This document shows, piece after piece, positions 8,151 to 15,828 of a stretch of DNA of 64,000 bases. The DNA lies in contig JAGVTU010000017.1 of NCBI GenBank assembly GCA_019136655.1, positions 62,001 to 126,000 of the forward strand, read 5' to 3'. The DNA is from Bacteroidota bacterium. GTDB taxonomy: Bacteria; Bacteroidota; Bacteroidia; AKYH767-A; OLB10. The notes under the pieces are model-generated. The model worked only from the letters and a program-made list of their open reading frames with translations, was not told the origin of the DNA and searched no databases. Position numbers and translations under genes: made by a program. The first letter of the stretch is position 1, and every line of letters begins with the position of its first letter.

Positions 8151-8214
8151 ACTGATTTTTGTTGGTTGATTACATGTGCAGAACTGAAGAATTATCAGTT
8201 AATCAAAAATCAGT
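8151..8214. promoter_or_regulatory. Nested inverted repeats upstream of the FNR-type regulator
   Basis: ACTGATTTTTG (8151-8161) is matched exactly by CAAAAATCAGT (8204-8214). Inside these lies TTGATTA (8166-8172), matched by TAATCAA (8200-8206), which overlaps the outer right arm. The pair sits 50-120 bp upstream of the regulator's start codon. TTGAT-type half sites are what FNR-family proteins bind, so autoregulation is a reasonable reading, though the wide spacing is not the classical 14-bp palindrome. Confidence 0.3.
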
Positions 8215-8265
8215 AAGTAGAAATGATTTTACCTTTAACAGGAACGAAAGCAACAACAGAACAAT

Positions 8266-8775
8266 TTATAACTTTACAATTTCATCATAATTAAACCCTG
8301 CTCTGTCTAATGAACGAAATACAGTTTGCATAGCATAGCCCGAATCGTTATATGGAAGCACCGGAACTTCGGTTGCGTTTTTTAATTTCTCGAGCAGTGC
8401 ATCAGTTTCACCTTTAGTCAGTTGTTCGCAAATGTCATACATTCCACCGGGCTCTTCTTCCAGTTTGTCATGCAGTTCCAATACGTGGCGCAACACCTTA
8501 ATGACATCGGCACTTGGCGGAACAACCAAAAGCATAGTAATAGCACCATGGTCCAAACGAAGTTTTGCCTGTAGCGGAAGCTGTACTCCGTTGTTTGCTT
8601 TTTGTGCTGCAGGGAAGAGTATTTTCTCTTCCATTTTAATATGCTTTAGCAATCCGGTGCGAAACAAGTGATAATATTCCATGTTTATTTCACCCGGCTT
8701 CTCTGTGGCTTTGTTTAAAAAACCTTCAACACGATGGTGGTCGTTAGTGAAAAAATCATATAAAGGTTTATTCAT
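8266..8775 (-). CDS. Hemerythrin-domain protein
   Basis: A 169-residue helical-bundle protein. Likely di-iron ligands are the histidines in NDHHRVEGF, the LLKHIKMEEKILFP segment, LRLDHGAI and LELHDKLEEE. This is the HHE/hemerythrin pattern seen in proteins that bind O2 or NO or supply iron in stress responses. It precedes the FNR-type regulator by 168 bp in the same direction. With two more hemerythrin proteins at 13569 and 14071, it supports a role in handling NO. The exact ligand is not determinable. Confidence 0.75.
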   Translation of the reverse strand: MNKPLYDFFTNDHHRVEGFLNKATEKPGEINMEYYHLFRTGLLKHIKMEEKILFPAAQKANNGVQLPLQAKLRLDHGAITMLLVVPPSADVIKVLRHVLELHDKLEEEPGGMYDICEQLTKGETDALLEKLKNATEVPVLPYNDSGYAMQTVFRSLDRAGFNYDEIVKL

Positions 8776-8920
8776 AATTCACTTCTATTTCTTATCGAAA
8801 AATGCACATCAAAGAAATAAAAATAAATTGAAATGTATAAATAATTTTGTATATGACTTTGTTACATATTAAAGGTATCTTGAGCATTTGAGGTTCTTGA
8901 TTGTAATTCACAGTTTGGAT

Positions 8921-8962
8921 TTTGATTAATTATTCACAACAGACGGTGGTTGTTTAATCAAA
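8921..8962. promoter_or_regulatory. Inverted TTTGATTAA / TTAATCAAA half-sites between divergent genes
   Basis: TTTGATTAA (8921-8929) and TTAATCAAA (8954-8962) form a 9-bp inverted pair in the 225-bp region between the divergent hemerythrin and cyclophilin genes. The right half is part of TTGTTTAATCAA (8950-8961). Its reverse complement, TTGATTAAACAA, occurs exactly upstream of the RIC operon at 15049-15060. A shared FNR/CRP-type site is a plausible explanation. A TAGATTTG (-7-like) box at 8966-8973 points toward the cyclophilin gene. Confidence 0.35.
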
Positions 8963-9000
8963 TGATAGATTTGCATGCTTATTAAATCAGTTTATATTGT

Positions 9001-9495
9001 ATGAATACTAAAGTTTATTTTGAGATGACAGCCGATGGTGAAAACATTGGCCGCATCGTATTTGAGTTATTTAATGATGTGACACCTGTTACTGCAGAGA
9101 ATTTTCGGGCATTATGTACAGGTGAAAAAGGATTTGGCTACAAAGGTTCTCCATTTCATCGGGTAATACCTGAGTTTATGTGCCAGGGGGGAGATTTCAC
9201 AATGATGAATGGAAGAGGAGGAAAGAGTATCTATGGTGATCGTTTTAAAGATGAGAATTTTAAATTAAAACATGATAAGCCGGGATTGCTATCAATGGCT
9301 AATGCCGGACCAAATACCAACGGCTCACAATTTTTTATTACTACAGTTACTACTCCATGGCTGGATGGAAAGCATGTAGTTTTTGGAAAAGTAGTAGAAG
9401 GAATGGATGTAGTTGAAAAGATTGAAAGTTACGGCACTCCCAACGGAATGACAATGAAAAAAATTATTGTTAATGACTGCGGTGAAGTAAAATAG
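9001..9495 (+). CDS. Cyclophilin-type peptidyl-prolyl cis-trans isomerase
   Basis: A 164-residue complete cyclophilin without a signal peptide, hence cytoplasmic. Hallmarks in order are [20 protein letters not shown], the catalytic stretch [43 protein letters not shown] and a final GMDVVEKIE. These include the active-site Arg, Phe and Gln. The eukaryote-like segment [12 protein letters not shown] is common in Bacteroidota cyclophilins. It assists folding at proline bonds. It is followed by a strong terminator at 9508 and stands alone on the plus strand. Confidence 0.92.
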   Translation: MNTKVYFEMTADGENIGRIVFELFNDVTPVTAENFRALCTGEKGFGYKGSPFHRVIPEFMCQGGDFTMMNGRGGKSIYGDRFKDENFKLKHDKPGLLSMANAGPNTNGSQFFITTVTTPWLDGKHVVFGKVVEGMDVVEKIESYGTPNGMTMKKIIVNDCGEVK

Positions 9496-9507
9496 TAAAT
9501 TTGAATC

Positions 9508-9549
9508 AAAAGCAAAAACGCTGACATCACTGTCAGCGTTTTTGCTTTT
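9508..9549. terminator. Bidirectional intrinsic terminator
   Basis: AAAAGCAAAAACGCTGACA and TGTCAGCGTTTTTGCTTTT are exact inverted arms around a TCAC loop, with A- and T-runs on the two sides. It can end both the cyclophilin gene and the convergent T9SS cargo gene. Confidence 0.9.
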
Positions 9550-9575
9550 TAAAAATAATTTGTAAAACACAACAA

Positions 9576-10556
9576 TCAGTTCTGAATATTGAAACGACCG
9601 GTTTTAAGTTGTTTCTCTCCCTGAACTATTTTATAAATATAGGTTCCGTTTTTCAAACTGCCTCTCTTAAATTCAAAATGGTTTGCAGTGATATTATTTA
9701 CCTGAGCCACCTCACGGCCAATGATGTCGGTCACGATGAAAGTTGCAGGATTCAGACTAAGATTAAGCGCAGTACCTTGCAGCGTAACCTGTGCTGTAGT
9801 TTGAACAGGATTTGGATAGAAAGAAATGTTTAAGTCGGAAGTATGATTAGCAATACCTGATGACGCATCCTGAATAAGCTGGAAGGGGAAGCCTTGAGGA
9901 GCATCATCTGCTGCTCCTGCAGTAGCGGTATCAATTACACTTTGCCAGACACCCGTGGTCGGCACAAATTGTTTTGCATTACCTGTTACGGTTACAACCG
10001 GATAAGTGATAGGGGGGCACCATGGGCCTGAAGCTCCTGTGCCGTCAAGAGACCAAACAAGCCAGTACGTACCTGCAGTTAATGAAGCCAATAATCCGCC
10101 TGATACACGCATTATCGGACGACTATCACTTGTCCAACTTGTTGAATTGGTGCGATAAATTCCTGACCAAAATGAATCAGCAATTATGTTTAATACAGAG
10201 TCGCCTGCTATGATAGTTGCAGTAGGATCTGAAGGATCTTTATCCAAAATATATGCATACATTTCTGTAATGGTTGAACTGATGCCCGAACCTGTTTGAT
10301 AGGTATAAAGTGCTACCGAATCAATATTCCAAGTTGTGCCAGGAGGTACTGTAAAATCATCGGCAATAAAATATCCTATCGTATGGCTGGCATTATTGCC
10401 GTAAGTATTCAGTCCGTCATGCAGACTTGAAACATCAGCTCCATTGAGACCCATTCCCGGGTTGTTTACCAATGGACCATTGTCATAAAGGACTGTTTGT
10501 GCGTTTACAGTTGCGATTGCGCATACTGCTGCGAGTAATGAGTAGAATTTTTTCAT
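9576..10556 (-). CDS. Secreted protein with type IX secretion sorting domain
   Basis: A 326-residue protein with a signal peptide (cleavage near VNAQ). It has a central beta-rich region with no recognised catalytic motif and a C-terminal type A sorting domain (~240-326). That domain begins ISFYPNPV, continues FIVTDIIGREVAQV and ends with NGTYIYKIVQG...GRFNIQN. Such domains direct export by the type IX machinery and cell-surface attachment. The middle part (IADDFTVPPGTTWNIDSV) is a pattern seen in Bacteroidota surface proteins of unknown function. A good promoter lies at 10581-10611. Confidence 0.85.
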   Translation of the reverse strand: MKKFYSLLAAVCAIATVNAQTVLYDNGPLVNNPGMGLNGADVSSLHDGLNTYGNNASHTIGYFIADDFTVPPGTTWNIDSVALYTYQTGSGISSTITEMYAYILDKDPSDPTATIIAGDSVLNIIADSFWSGIYRTNSTSWTSDSRPIMRVSGGLLASLTAGTYWLVWSLDGTGASGPWCPPITYPVVTVTGNAKQFVPTTGVWQSVIDTATAGAADDAPQGFPFQLIQDASSGIANHTSDLNISFYPNPVQTTAQVTLQGTALNLSLNPATFIVTDIIGREVAQVNNITANHFEFKRGSLKNGTYIYKIVQGEKQLKTGRFNIQN

Positions 10557-10580
10557 AATATATTTAATTTAGTTGATGAA

Positions 10581-10611
10581 CAAATGTAATTAAATATATT
10601 CAATCAGCAAC
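10581..10611 (-). promoter_or_regulatory. Bacteroidota-type promoter of the T9SS cargo gene
   Basis: On the minus strand, GTTG (10611-10608) is followed after 19 bp by TACATTTG (10588-10581). This matches the phylum's TTTG / TAnnTTTG pattern with one mismatch in the -33 box. It sits 25 bp upstream of the start codon. Confidence 0.6.
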
Positions 10612-10628
10612 ATTCATCGGAAAAAAAT

Positions 10629-11060
10629 TCAGCCGATGAGATAGGCCAGACCTTTATTCACGTTCTCATAAAGATCGCATACGCGTTTGTCAGTACACAT
10701 CTTCCTGAACATTTCTCTTACCGGTTTGTAATCGTTATGAAAAGGGCAGGGGCGTGCTTCAATACATTTACTTAATCCTAAACCACATTGATTAAACACT
10801 TCTTCTCCGTCTATGGAGTGAATGATGTTAATTACCGGTTGTTTGATTTGTTTTGGAGTCAGATAAAATCCTCCTTTAGGTCCTTTGGCGCTGTTAATGA
10901 TTCCGTCTTTCACCAATTTCTGCAACAGTTTGCCAACGGTGTGTTCGTTTTCGTTAATAAACTGAGCAATTTCTTTTATGCTTGCTCTGTTTTCCCTGTC
11001 AGCAATGGAGCCAAGAAAAATAACAGCTTTAATGGATGCTTTGCAGGTTAAACTCAGCAT
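10629..11060 (-). CDS. Rrf2-family regulator, NsrR-like
   Basis: A 143-residue protein with an N-terminal winged helix (SIKEIAQFINENEHTVGKLLQKLVKDGII, GPKGGFYL wing). A cysteine trio follows: C92, C99 and C105 in QCGLGLSKCIEARPC. The trio resembles the [2Fe-2S]/[4Fe-4S] ligands of NsrR and IscR. NsrR loses repression when NO attacks its cluster. The gene is the last of a compact operon of NO-repair genes, starting 2 bp after the DUF59 gene, so it probably senses NO or iron-sulfur status and controls this operon. The choice between NsrR and IscR function rests on context. Confidence 0.8.
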   Translation of the reverse strand: MLSLTCKASIKAVIFLGSIADRENRASIKEIAQFINENEHTVGKLLQKLVKDGIINSAKGPKGGFYLTPKQIKQPVINIIHSIDGEEVFNQCGLGLSKCIEARPCPFHNDYKPVREMFRKMCTDKRVCDLYENVNKGLAYLIG

Positions 11061-11062
11061 GC

Positions 11063-11389
11063 TTAATAGTGTCCTAGAAATTTACGTCCCTCTTCCGATA
11101 CTGCTTCAAAACTCCATGGTGGTTCAAAAGTGAGATTCACTTCAATAAAATATTCGGGAAATGTTTGTTGCAATGCCTGAGTAACATTGCTCACAATAGA
11201 GTCGCCCATTGGGCAAAACTCAGTTGTAAGTGTTTGTGTGCATTTAATTTTCTTCTCTGTTTCATCGAAGTTAATTTCATAAATCAAACCCAAATCAACT
11301 ACGTTAAGTCCTATTTCGGGGTCGTCCACATGCATAAGTGCAGCCAGTGCCATGCTGCATTTTATATTGTTGTTTGTTGCCGTACTCAT
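11063..11389 (-). CDS. DUF59/MIP18-type iron-sulfur assembly protein
   Basis: A 108-residue protein of the SufT/PaaD/MIP18 type. It has DPEIGLNVVDLGLIYEI, the TLTTEFCPMG loop with a conserved cysteine, and a closing VNLTFEPPWS segment. Members help mature or repair iron-sulfur proteins. Its start codon overlaps the stop of the upstream membrane-protein gene in an ATGA junction, and the Rrf2 gene follows after 2 bp. Placement among RIC and NO genes suggests repair of NO-damaged clusters. Confidence 0.85.
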   Translation of the reverse strand: MSTATNNNIKCSMALAALMHVDDPEIGLNVVDLGLIYEINFDETEKKIKCTQTLTTEFCPMGDSIVSNVTQALQQTFPEYFIEVNLTFEPPWSFEAVSEEGRKFLGHY

Positions 11390-12681
11390 TTTATAATTGC
11401 TTTATGTGTGATAACTTTAAATACATTCCAGTTGTAAAGAGCCGCTGCTACTATCAGTAAAACTGCCCCTGTTTTGAGCAATAAAAACTGAGATGCCATA
11501 ATTCCCGCAGCAAATAAAACAAATCCTGCCAGATAAAATATACTCATTACATTGAAGACGGAATGGCTGAACATATCTTTTGGATTGGGTGTTTTTCCGA
11601 GCGAAGAACGATGGCGATATACTTTGTTCCACACAATGAAAGGTAATGTTTTAAATGTCATGCCGAGTATTATTGCAGTGAGCCAGCCAAAGAAAATCAT
11701 AAATCCATAAGCCAGTTTGAGTTCAGTTTCATCTCCTGCCTTGCTTATCATAAGAGATAGTATAATCAACAAAAGCAACAAAGGCAATAAATTCATTCCT
11801 ACAGATAAGAGTGAAATTTTTACCTGTTCGTCCACCTGTTTTCTTAACCGGTTTTTATAAGCCTGAACACAATAAAAAATAAACATGATGATGGCTGCGA
11901 GGATTAATATGGAAGGAATAAAAATGTTTGCACGTTCAGGGAAGAAATAAAAAATCAGAAAGTACAATATGAGTGCTGAATTGATAAGCCAGAATATTTT
12001 CCACAACAGTTTTGGATTGGTATATTTTGAAATCAAAAACATTGGAATCAGTCTGGAGCCAACACCTATAACCAGCAGCAAAAACCAACCGATAATTCCG
12101 GTATGTGCATGAACAGGTAAGTAATGAATTGAATCGTAAGGCAATAAATTAAGAAAGGTGAAATTGTAAACCAGTGCCAGCCCCAGCAATACAGTAAACA
12201 ACAGCCAAAGTACAGCAGCAAAAATAAAAACAGCATGCACATTTTCACTCTTACTGTTTTTCATACTCTTAATAATATTGATGAGGTAACATATTATGGC
12301 CAGAGCAACCAGTCGGCCACCCCATTTGGCAGGAGCACCCATATCAAAAACATAAAATGCATAAGATAAAAGTGGAATACCAAAAGCAGCAAGATAAAAC
12401 GAAAGCCACGCTAATTTTTCACTGTGTAGTTTTCCTTCAATCAAAACAGGCACCAGTTGATGGCTCGCTCCCAAGATAATCATGGTGGCCCAACCCAAGG
12501 CCATGATATGTGTGATGGCTAATATTTTTGGTTGGAAATAATGTGACAAAAAAGACTGGTCAGACAGAAACAGCAACACTGCCGCTACCATGAATGATAC
12601 AGCACCGTAAATATAAAATGGTAACACAATTTTGTGTGATGTCGTTTTTATAGATGCAGTGTTACCTGTTATAGCGAACAT
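11386..12681 (-). CDS. NnrS / heme-copper-like 12-helix membrane protein
   Basis: A 431-residue, very hydrophobic protein with about 12 membrane helices. Histidines are placed as in haem-binding proteins: H58 in ITHIMALGW, H74 in GASHQLVPVL, and H191/H193 in PVHAHTGIIGW. Related proteins are often labelled cytochrome c oxidase subunit I-like or NnrS. NnrS is a haem- and copper-containing membrane protein linked to NO tolerance. No full heme-copper active site (HH pair plus HFH) is visible, so it is not an oxidase. It lies in an operon with RIC and an NsrR-like regulator and overlaps the DUF59 gene by 4 bp. Confidence 0.6.
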   Translation of the reverse strand: MFAITGNTASIKTTSHKIVLPFYIYGAVSFMVAAVLLFLSDQSFLSHYFQPKILAITHIMALGWATMIILGASHQLVPVLIEGKLHSEKLAWLSFYLAAFGIPLLSYAFYVFDMGAPAKWGGRLVALAIICYLINIIKSMKNSKSENVHAVFIFAAVLWLLFTVLLGLALVYNFTFLNLLPYDSIHYLPVHAHTGIIGWFLLLVIGVGSRLIPMFLISKYTNPKLLWKIFWLINSALILYFLIFYFFPERANIFIPSILILAAIIMFIFYCVQAYKNRLRKQVDEQVKISLLSVGMNLLPLLLLLIILSLMISKAGDETELKLAYGFMIFFGWLTAIILGMTFKTLPFIVWNKVYRHRSSLGKTPNPKDMFSHSVFNVMSIFYLAGFVLFAAGIMASQFLLLKTGAVLLIVAAALYNWNVFKVITHKAIIK

Positions 12682-12682
12682 A

Positions 12683-13492
12683 TTAAGATTTAAAAATTAA
12701 TAGATGCACTTCGCCATCACTGATTTCTTTTATACGAAATTCAAATTTTCTGTCTTTAAGTTCAGGAAGCAGAAACACAGGAATTCTTTTATGATAAACA
12801 TACAAAGCATTTGTCTCAGGAAGTTTTTCAAGTTCATCAAGTATGGTAAGCATAGGCAATGGCATTTCGAGTGCTCTTACATCAATGGTTTTGAGTTTGT
12901 CTTCGTAGTATTTTAATTTTTCATCCCAGTCGGCATGATCTCCTGTTTCGTCAGTTTGTGATTGTTTTACCTGATCAGTTTTATAAAAATAAGTATAGAA
13001 CAAACTTTCTCCTGCAATTTCACTGTAGGTTTGATAGCCCTGTTTTTCCAGTAACTGAATTAACGGAACCGGTTCGAAACTATTCACCAGTTTAAGTGCC
13101 TGATGTGATTTGAGTGGTTTTATTTTTTCGAGAATAAGACTCAAAGGGTCTTTTCCTGAATCAAGTACCGGACGCACATCCAGCTCAACAATATTTTCAG
13201 CAGAAATATTTTTTAAAAAATCAGGAACAGGAGCAGTGTCAGAGTTTTCGTCAGACTGAGTGGCTCTGTCAACTTTAAATCCCAACGGTTGCAGCTTTTC
13301 AAAAAAATCATTTACCGTACATCCGCCAATTTTGCTTGCCATGCTTATGGATGTACGACCGGCCATCAGCTTACGGAGCAGAGGGTTGCGCAACTTGTTA
13401 AATTTTGGTGAGATGCTGATGATAGCTTCCAGAGCATCCGGATGTTGTTTCAGAATAGCAGCAATTTTTGTGTTGGCATTGATGGTAATCAT
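12683..13492 (-). CDS. DUF1858 and DUF2249 domain protein
   Basis: A 269-residue soluble protein. Residues ~1-70 match the DUF1858 pattern (NANTKIAAILKQHPDALEAI...GGCTVNDFF). It is followed by two DUF2249-like segments: VELDVRPVLDSGKDPLSLIL at ~101 and TIDVRALEMPLPMLTILDEL at ~201. DUF2249 folds like SirA/TusA-type proteins and is common beside denitrification and NO genes. Its biochemical role is not settled. The stop is 1 bp from the next start, so it is co-transcribed with the NnrS-like gene. Confidence 0.75.
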   Translation of the reverse strand: MITINANTKIAAILKQHPDALEAIISISPKFNKLRNPLLRKLMAGRTSISMASKIGGCTVNDFFEKLQPLGFKVDRATQSDENSDTAPVPDFLKNISAENIVELDVRPVLDSGKDPLSLILEKIKPLKSHQALKLVNSFEPVPLIQLLEKQGYQTYSEIAGESLFYTYFYKTDQVKQSQTDETGDHADWDEKLKYYEDKLKTIDVRALEMPLPMLTILDELEKLPETNALYVYHKRIPVFLLPELKDRKFEFRIKEISDGEVHLLIFKS

Positions 13493-13568
13493 ATCAGCGC
13501 AAAATTACTTTTTTATTCCTCCTTTTGCTCATTTCAGTTTTTGCATATTTATTTAGTTAACAAAATGC

Positions 13569-14066
13569 TTATGGATTTATAATCCAGAATTTGTCTTCCC
13601 ATTCGTCACTCACATCATGAGGTTTTAACTGATGTGTTGCCTCAAGTTCAATAAGGTCCTTGTCTGAAAGTGTATTTTGAATCTCATTGAATAAAGTTCT
13701 TTCTTCAAAGCGGATATGTTTATCCAACTCATCACTGAATTTTGTAATCAATTCTGTATTTTTTTTGTCTTTACGCAGTTCTTCAATCATGCCTGTCAGT
13801 TGCTGATGCTCCTTCAGTGCAGTTTTAACAAGCTCATTGTTACCGTCAATGCGAGCAAACAAATCAATTTCCTCTTTTTGAAAATGACTTTTTAAATCAT
13901 GTTCAAAAAAGTACAGGATGAAATCTGAAATTCTTTCAGGAGCGATGTTTTTTTTCAGTCCTTCTCTGATTTTCCAGATAAGCAGCAACCCATAATGATG
14001 CTCTCTTGAGAAACGAAGCAGAGCTTCTTTTCGCTTGATGGGATTGAATTGCGGTTGGTCGAACAT
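13569..14066 (-). CDS. Hemerythrin-domain protein
   Basis: A 165-residue four-helix protein. Candidate di-iron ligands lie in SREHHYGLLL, HFQKEEIDLF, LKEHQQL and HIRFEERTLF, giving the full HHE pattern. The C-terminus (DEWEDKFWI) is outside the bundle. It follows the RIC gene by 4 bp, so translation may be coupled. The likely role is NO/O2 binding or iron supply during cluster repair, inferred from context. Confidence 0.8.
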   Translation of the reverse strand: MFDQPQFNPIKRKEALLRFSREHHYGLLLIWKIREGLKKNIAPERISDFILYFFEHDLKSHFQKEEIDLFARIDGNNELVKTALKEHQQLTGMIEELRKDKKNTELITKFSDELDKHIRFEERTLFNEIQNTLSDKDLIELEATHQLKPHDVSDEWEDKFWIINP

Positions 14067-14070
14067 GATA

Positions 14071-15030
14071 TTAAAGTTTTGATTTTTCTAATTCAATTGC
14101 TTTTGGGAAAAGAATATTGTTTTCCAGATGGATGTGCACATGTACATCATCTTCCATTTCATCAAGCATTCTGAACAAAAGACTATAGCTGGCGCAGGAG
14201 TCTTCAGGCAACGTATAATTGTTGGTGATATGACGTAGTTCGTGAAGGTTATCTCCCACAGAAGTATGTTCTTTTTCCATATTATGAATGGTATCTTTTA
14301 TGGAGCAAGATACATCAATCACGGGTTTTTGCCCACTGCTATTTGCTGAAGCAATTTTTTTGATGCATGGAAATAATATCTGTTCTTCCTTCTGCATGTG
14401 CTCAAGTAGTTCTGCAGTAGTTGCTTCAACCAGTTGGTGCACCTTAATGAGTTCAGGATGTCTGTCGCCATGAACCTGCATAACTTTCTTTGCATAAGCT
14501 TTGATATCAGGTATCATTTTGCGCAGATAGGAGTGATGCGTGTTTACAATATAATCTGAAAGAAAGTCAGGATTCCACTCGTTGTAAGGCAATGCACGTG
14601 TTGCCCCCGGTAGCTTATCTGTTTGTTGCAGTTCCTTCTCCAGAAGTTTCACATCAATACCTTTTTCAGCACATGCTTCCTTTATGGTTTTATGACCATT
14701 GCAACAAAAGTCAAGTCCGTATTTCTTAAATACCAGAGCATTCCTGATGTCTTTGGTAGTAAGTTCAGCAAGCGTCTCGCTGCCTTCACCCATCAGTCGT
14801 TTGGTGATTTTTATTTTCCACCATTCGGGACCTTGCTCCAAATATTCCCAGTTGAATGCATCGCCATGCATGTTTAATAACTGATAGTATAATGGCTTTG
14901 GGTCATGATCGTTGTGTATCGTGAGGCTCTCTCCTGATTTGAGCGCATCAATACGTGAGAAAATGGTGGCATGTTTTATTCTTGGATCCAGTACGGTAAC
15001 ATCAAGAACATTGTCGGCAGATGTTTGCAT
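14071..15030 (-). CDS. RIC (YtfE/ScdA/DnrN) iron-sulfur repair protein with N-terminal DUF2249 domain
   Basis: A 319-residue fusion. Residues ~8-80 are a DUF2249 domain (TVLDPRIKHATIFSRIDAL...WEYLEQGPEWWKIKI). Residues ~92-140 are the ScdA_N/DUF542 domain with YGLDFCCNGHKTIKEAC (C109, C110, H113, C120). The rest is a di-iron hemerythrin domain (HSYLRKM, HMQKEEQILFP, EKEHTSVG, HIHLENNILFP). RIC proteins restore iron-sulfur clusters damaged by NO or peroxide. Standard RIC is ~220 residues, so the DUF2249 front end is extra. It is the first gene of the six-gene operon, with candidate operator sites directly upstream. Confidence 0.88.
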   Translation of the reverse strand: MQTSADNVLDVTVLDPRIKHATIFSRIDALKSGESLTIHNDHDPKPLYYQLLNMHGDAFNWEYLEQGPEWWKIKITKRLMGEGSETLAELTTKDIRNALVFKKYGLDFCCNGHKTIKEACAEKGIDVKLLEKELQQTDKLPGATRALPYNEWNPDFLSDYIVNTHHSYLRKMIPDIKAYAKKVMQVHGDRHPELIKVHQLVEATTAELLEHMQKEEQILFPCIKKIASANSSGQKPVIDVSCSIKDTIHNMEKEHTSVGDNLHELRHITNNYTLPEDSCASYSLLFRMLDEMEDDVHVHIHLENNILFPKAIELEKSKL

Positions 15031-15048
15031 ATTATTATTTTTTACTTA

Positions 15049-15115
15049 TTGATTAAACAATTTTATGGGTACAAAGATAAAAATGGTTTTTAATAAAAGT
15101 AGATAAATACTTTTA
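15049..15115. promoter_or_regulatory. Candidate operators upstream of the RIC operon
   Basis: Two elements occur in the gap between the divergent RIC and sigma-factor genes. TTGATTAAACAA (15049-15060) is an exact copy, in reverse, of 8950-8961. TAAAAGTA-N6-TACTTTTA (15094-15115) is a perfect 8-bp inverted repeat. Its 22-bp frame TAAAA-N12-TTTTA also fits the repeat at 7287-7310. The NsrR-like and FNR-like proteins encoded nearby are the obvious candidate binders. Confidence 0.4.
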
Positions 15116-15200
15116 ATTTTACAAAAAACTGAGAATTCGTGATGTTTAGGACCAAACGGTATTAATTTTTCAAGAGCAATAGGGGTGTTTTAATTTTCAG

Positions 15201-15824
15201 TTGTCAGTATGTGAAAGGGTTAGTTTACTAAATTGCGGCCATAAATTAGATTTTGACCTGCAAGCAGTGGATAACCACAAAATAAATACGGATTGGAAGA
15301 AAGATGAAAAGTCTTTTGAGCTTTATTTTAAGAGTAATTATCAGCGATTTTGCAGTTATGCATACACTTTCTTAAAGGATCAGGATGATGCAGAAGACAT
15401 TGTGCAACAAATTTTCATAACGATGTGGGAAAAAAGAGATACACTCGATATTGAAACATCAGCCACTGCTTACATGATACGTGCCATTCGCAATGCATCA
15501 TTAAACAGACTGAAGCATGCTGAAGTTAAACAAAGTTATGCAAATGAAAATGTAAACGAACAACTATCAGTGAATCCGGTAGCTTCTGTAGTTGTTAACG
15601 AACTTCAGAAGCAAATTGCAAATGCCATAGATGCCCTTCCACAGCAATGCAGAATTATTTTCAGCATGAGCAGATTCGAAGAACTGACTTATGCTGAGAT
15701 AGCAACCAAATTGAACCTGTCGGTTAAAACAGTAGAAAATCAAATGGGAAAAGCATTGCGGCTGATGCGTGAGCGATTGAAAGATTTTTTGCTACTGATT
15801 ATTATTCTCGGAGCAGTTATGTAA
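15201..15824 (+). CDS. ECF-type RNA polymerase sigma factor
   Basis: A sigma-70 region 2 (ELYFKSNYQRFCSYAYTFLKDQDDAEDIVQQIF...W) and region 4 (ALPQQCRIIFSMSRFEELTYAEIATKLNLSVKTVENQMGKAL) define an ECF sigma factor of the Bacteroidota FecI-like group. The start is uncertain. TTG at 15201 opens the frame, but the GTG at 15267 gives a protein of ~185 residues with a more typical N-terminus. The gene ends with a hydrophobic tail (LLLIIILGAVM), which is unusual. A FecR-type anti-sigma gene starts 4 bp later, so its activity is presumably gated from the envelope. Confidence 0.85.
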   Translation: MSVCERVSLLNCGHKLDFDLQAVDNHKINTDWKKDEKSFELYFKSNYQRFCSYAYTFLKDQDDAEDIVQQIFITMWEKRDTLDIETSATAYMIRAIRNASLNRLKHAEVKQSYANENVNEQLSVNPVASVVVNELQKQIANAIDALPQQCRIIFSMSRFEELTYAEIATKLNLSVKTVENQMGKALRLMRERLKDFLLLIIILGAVM

Positions 15825-15828
15825 ATGC

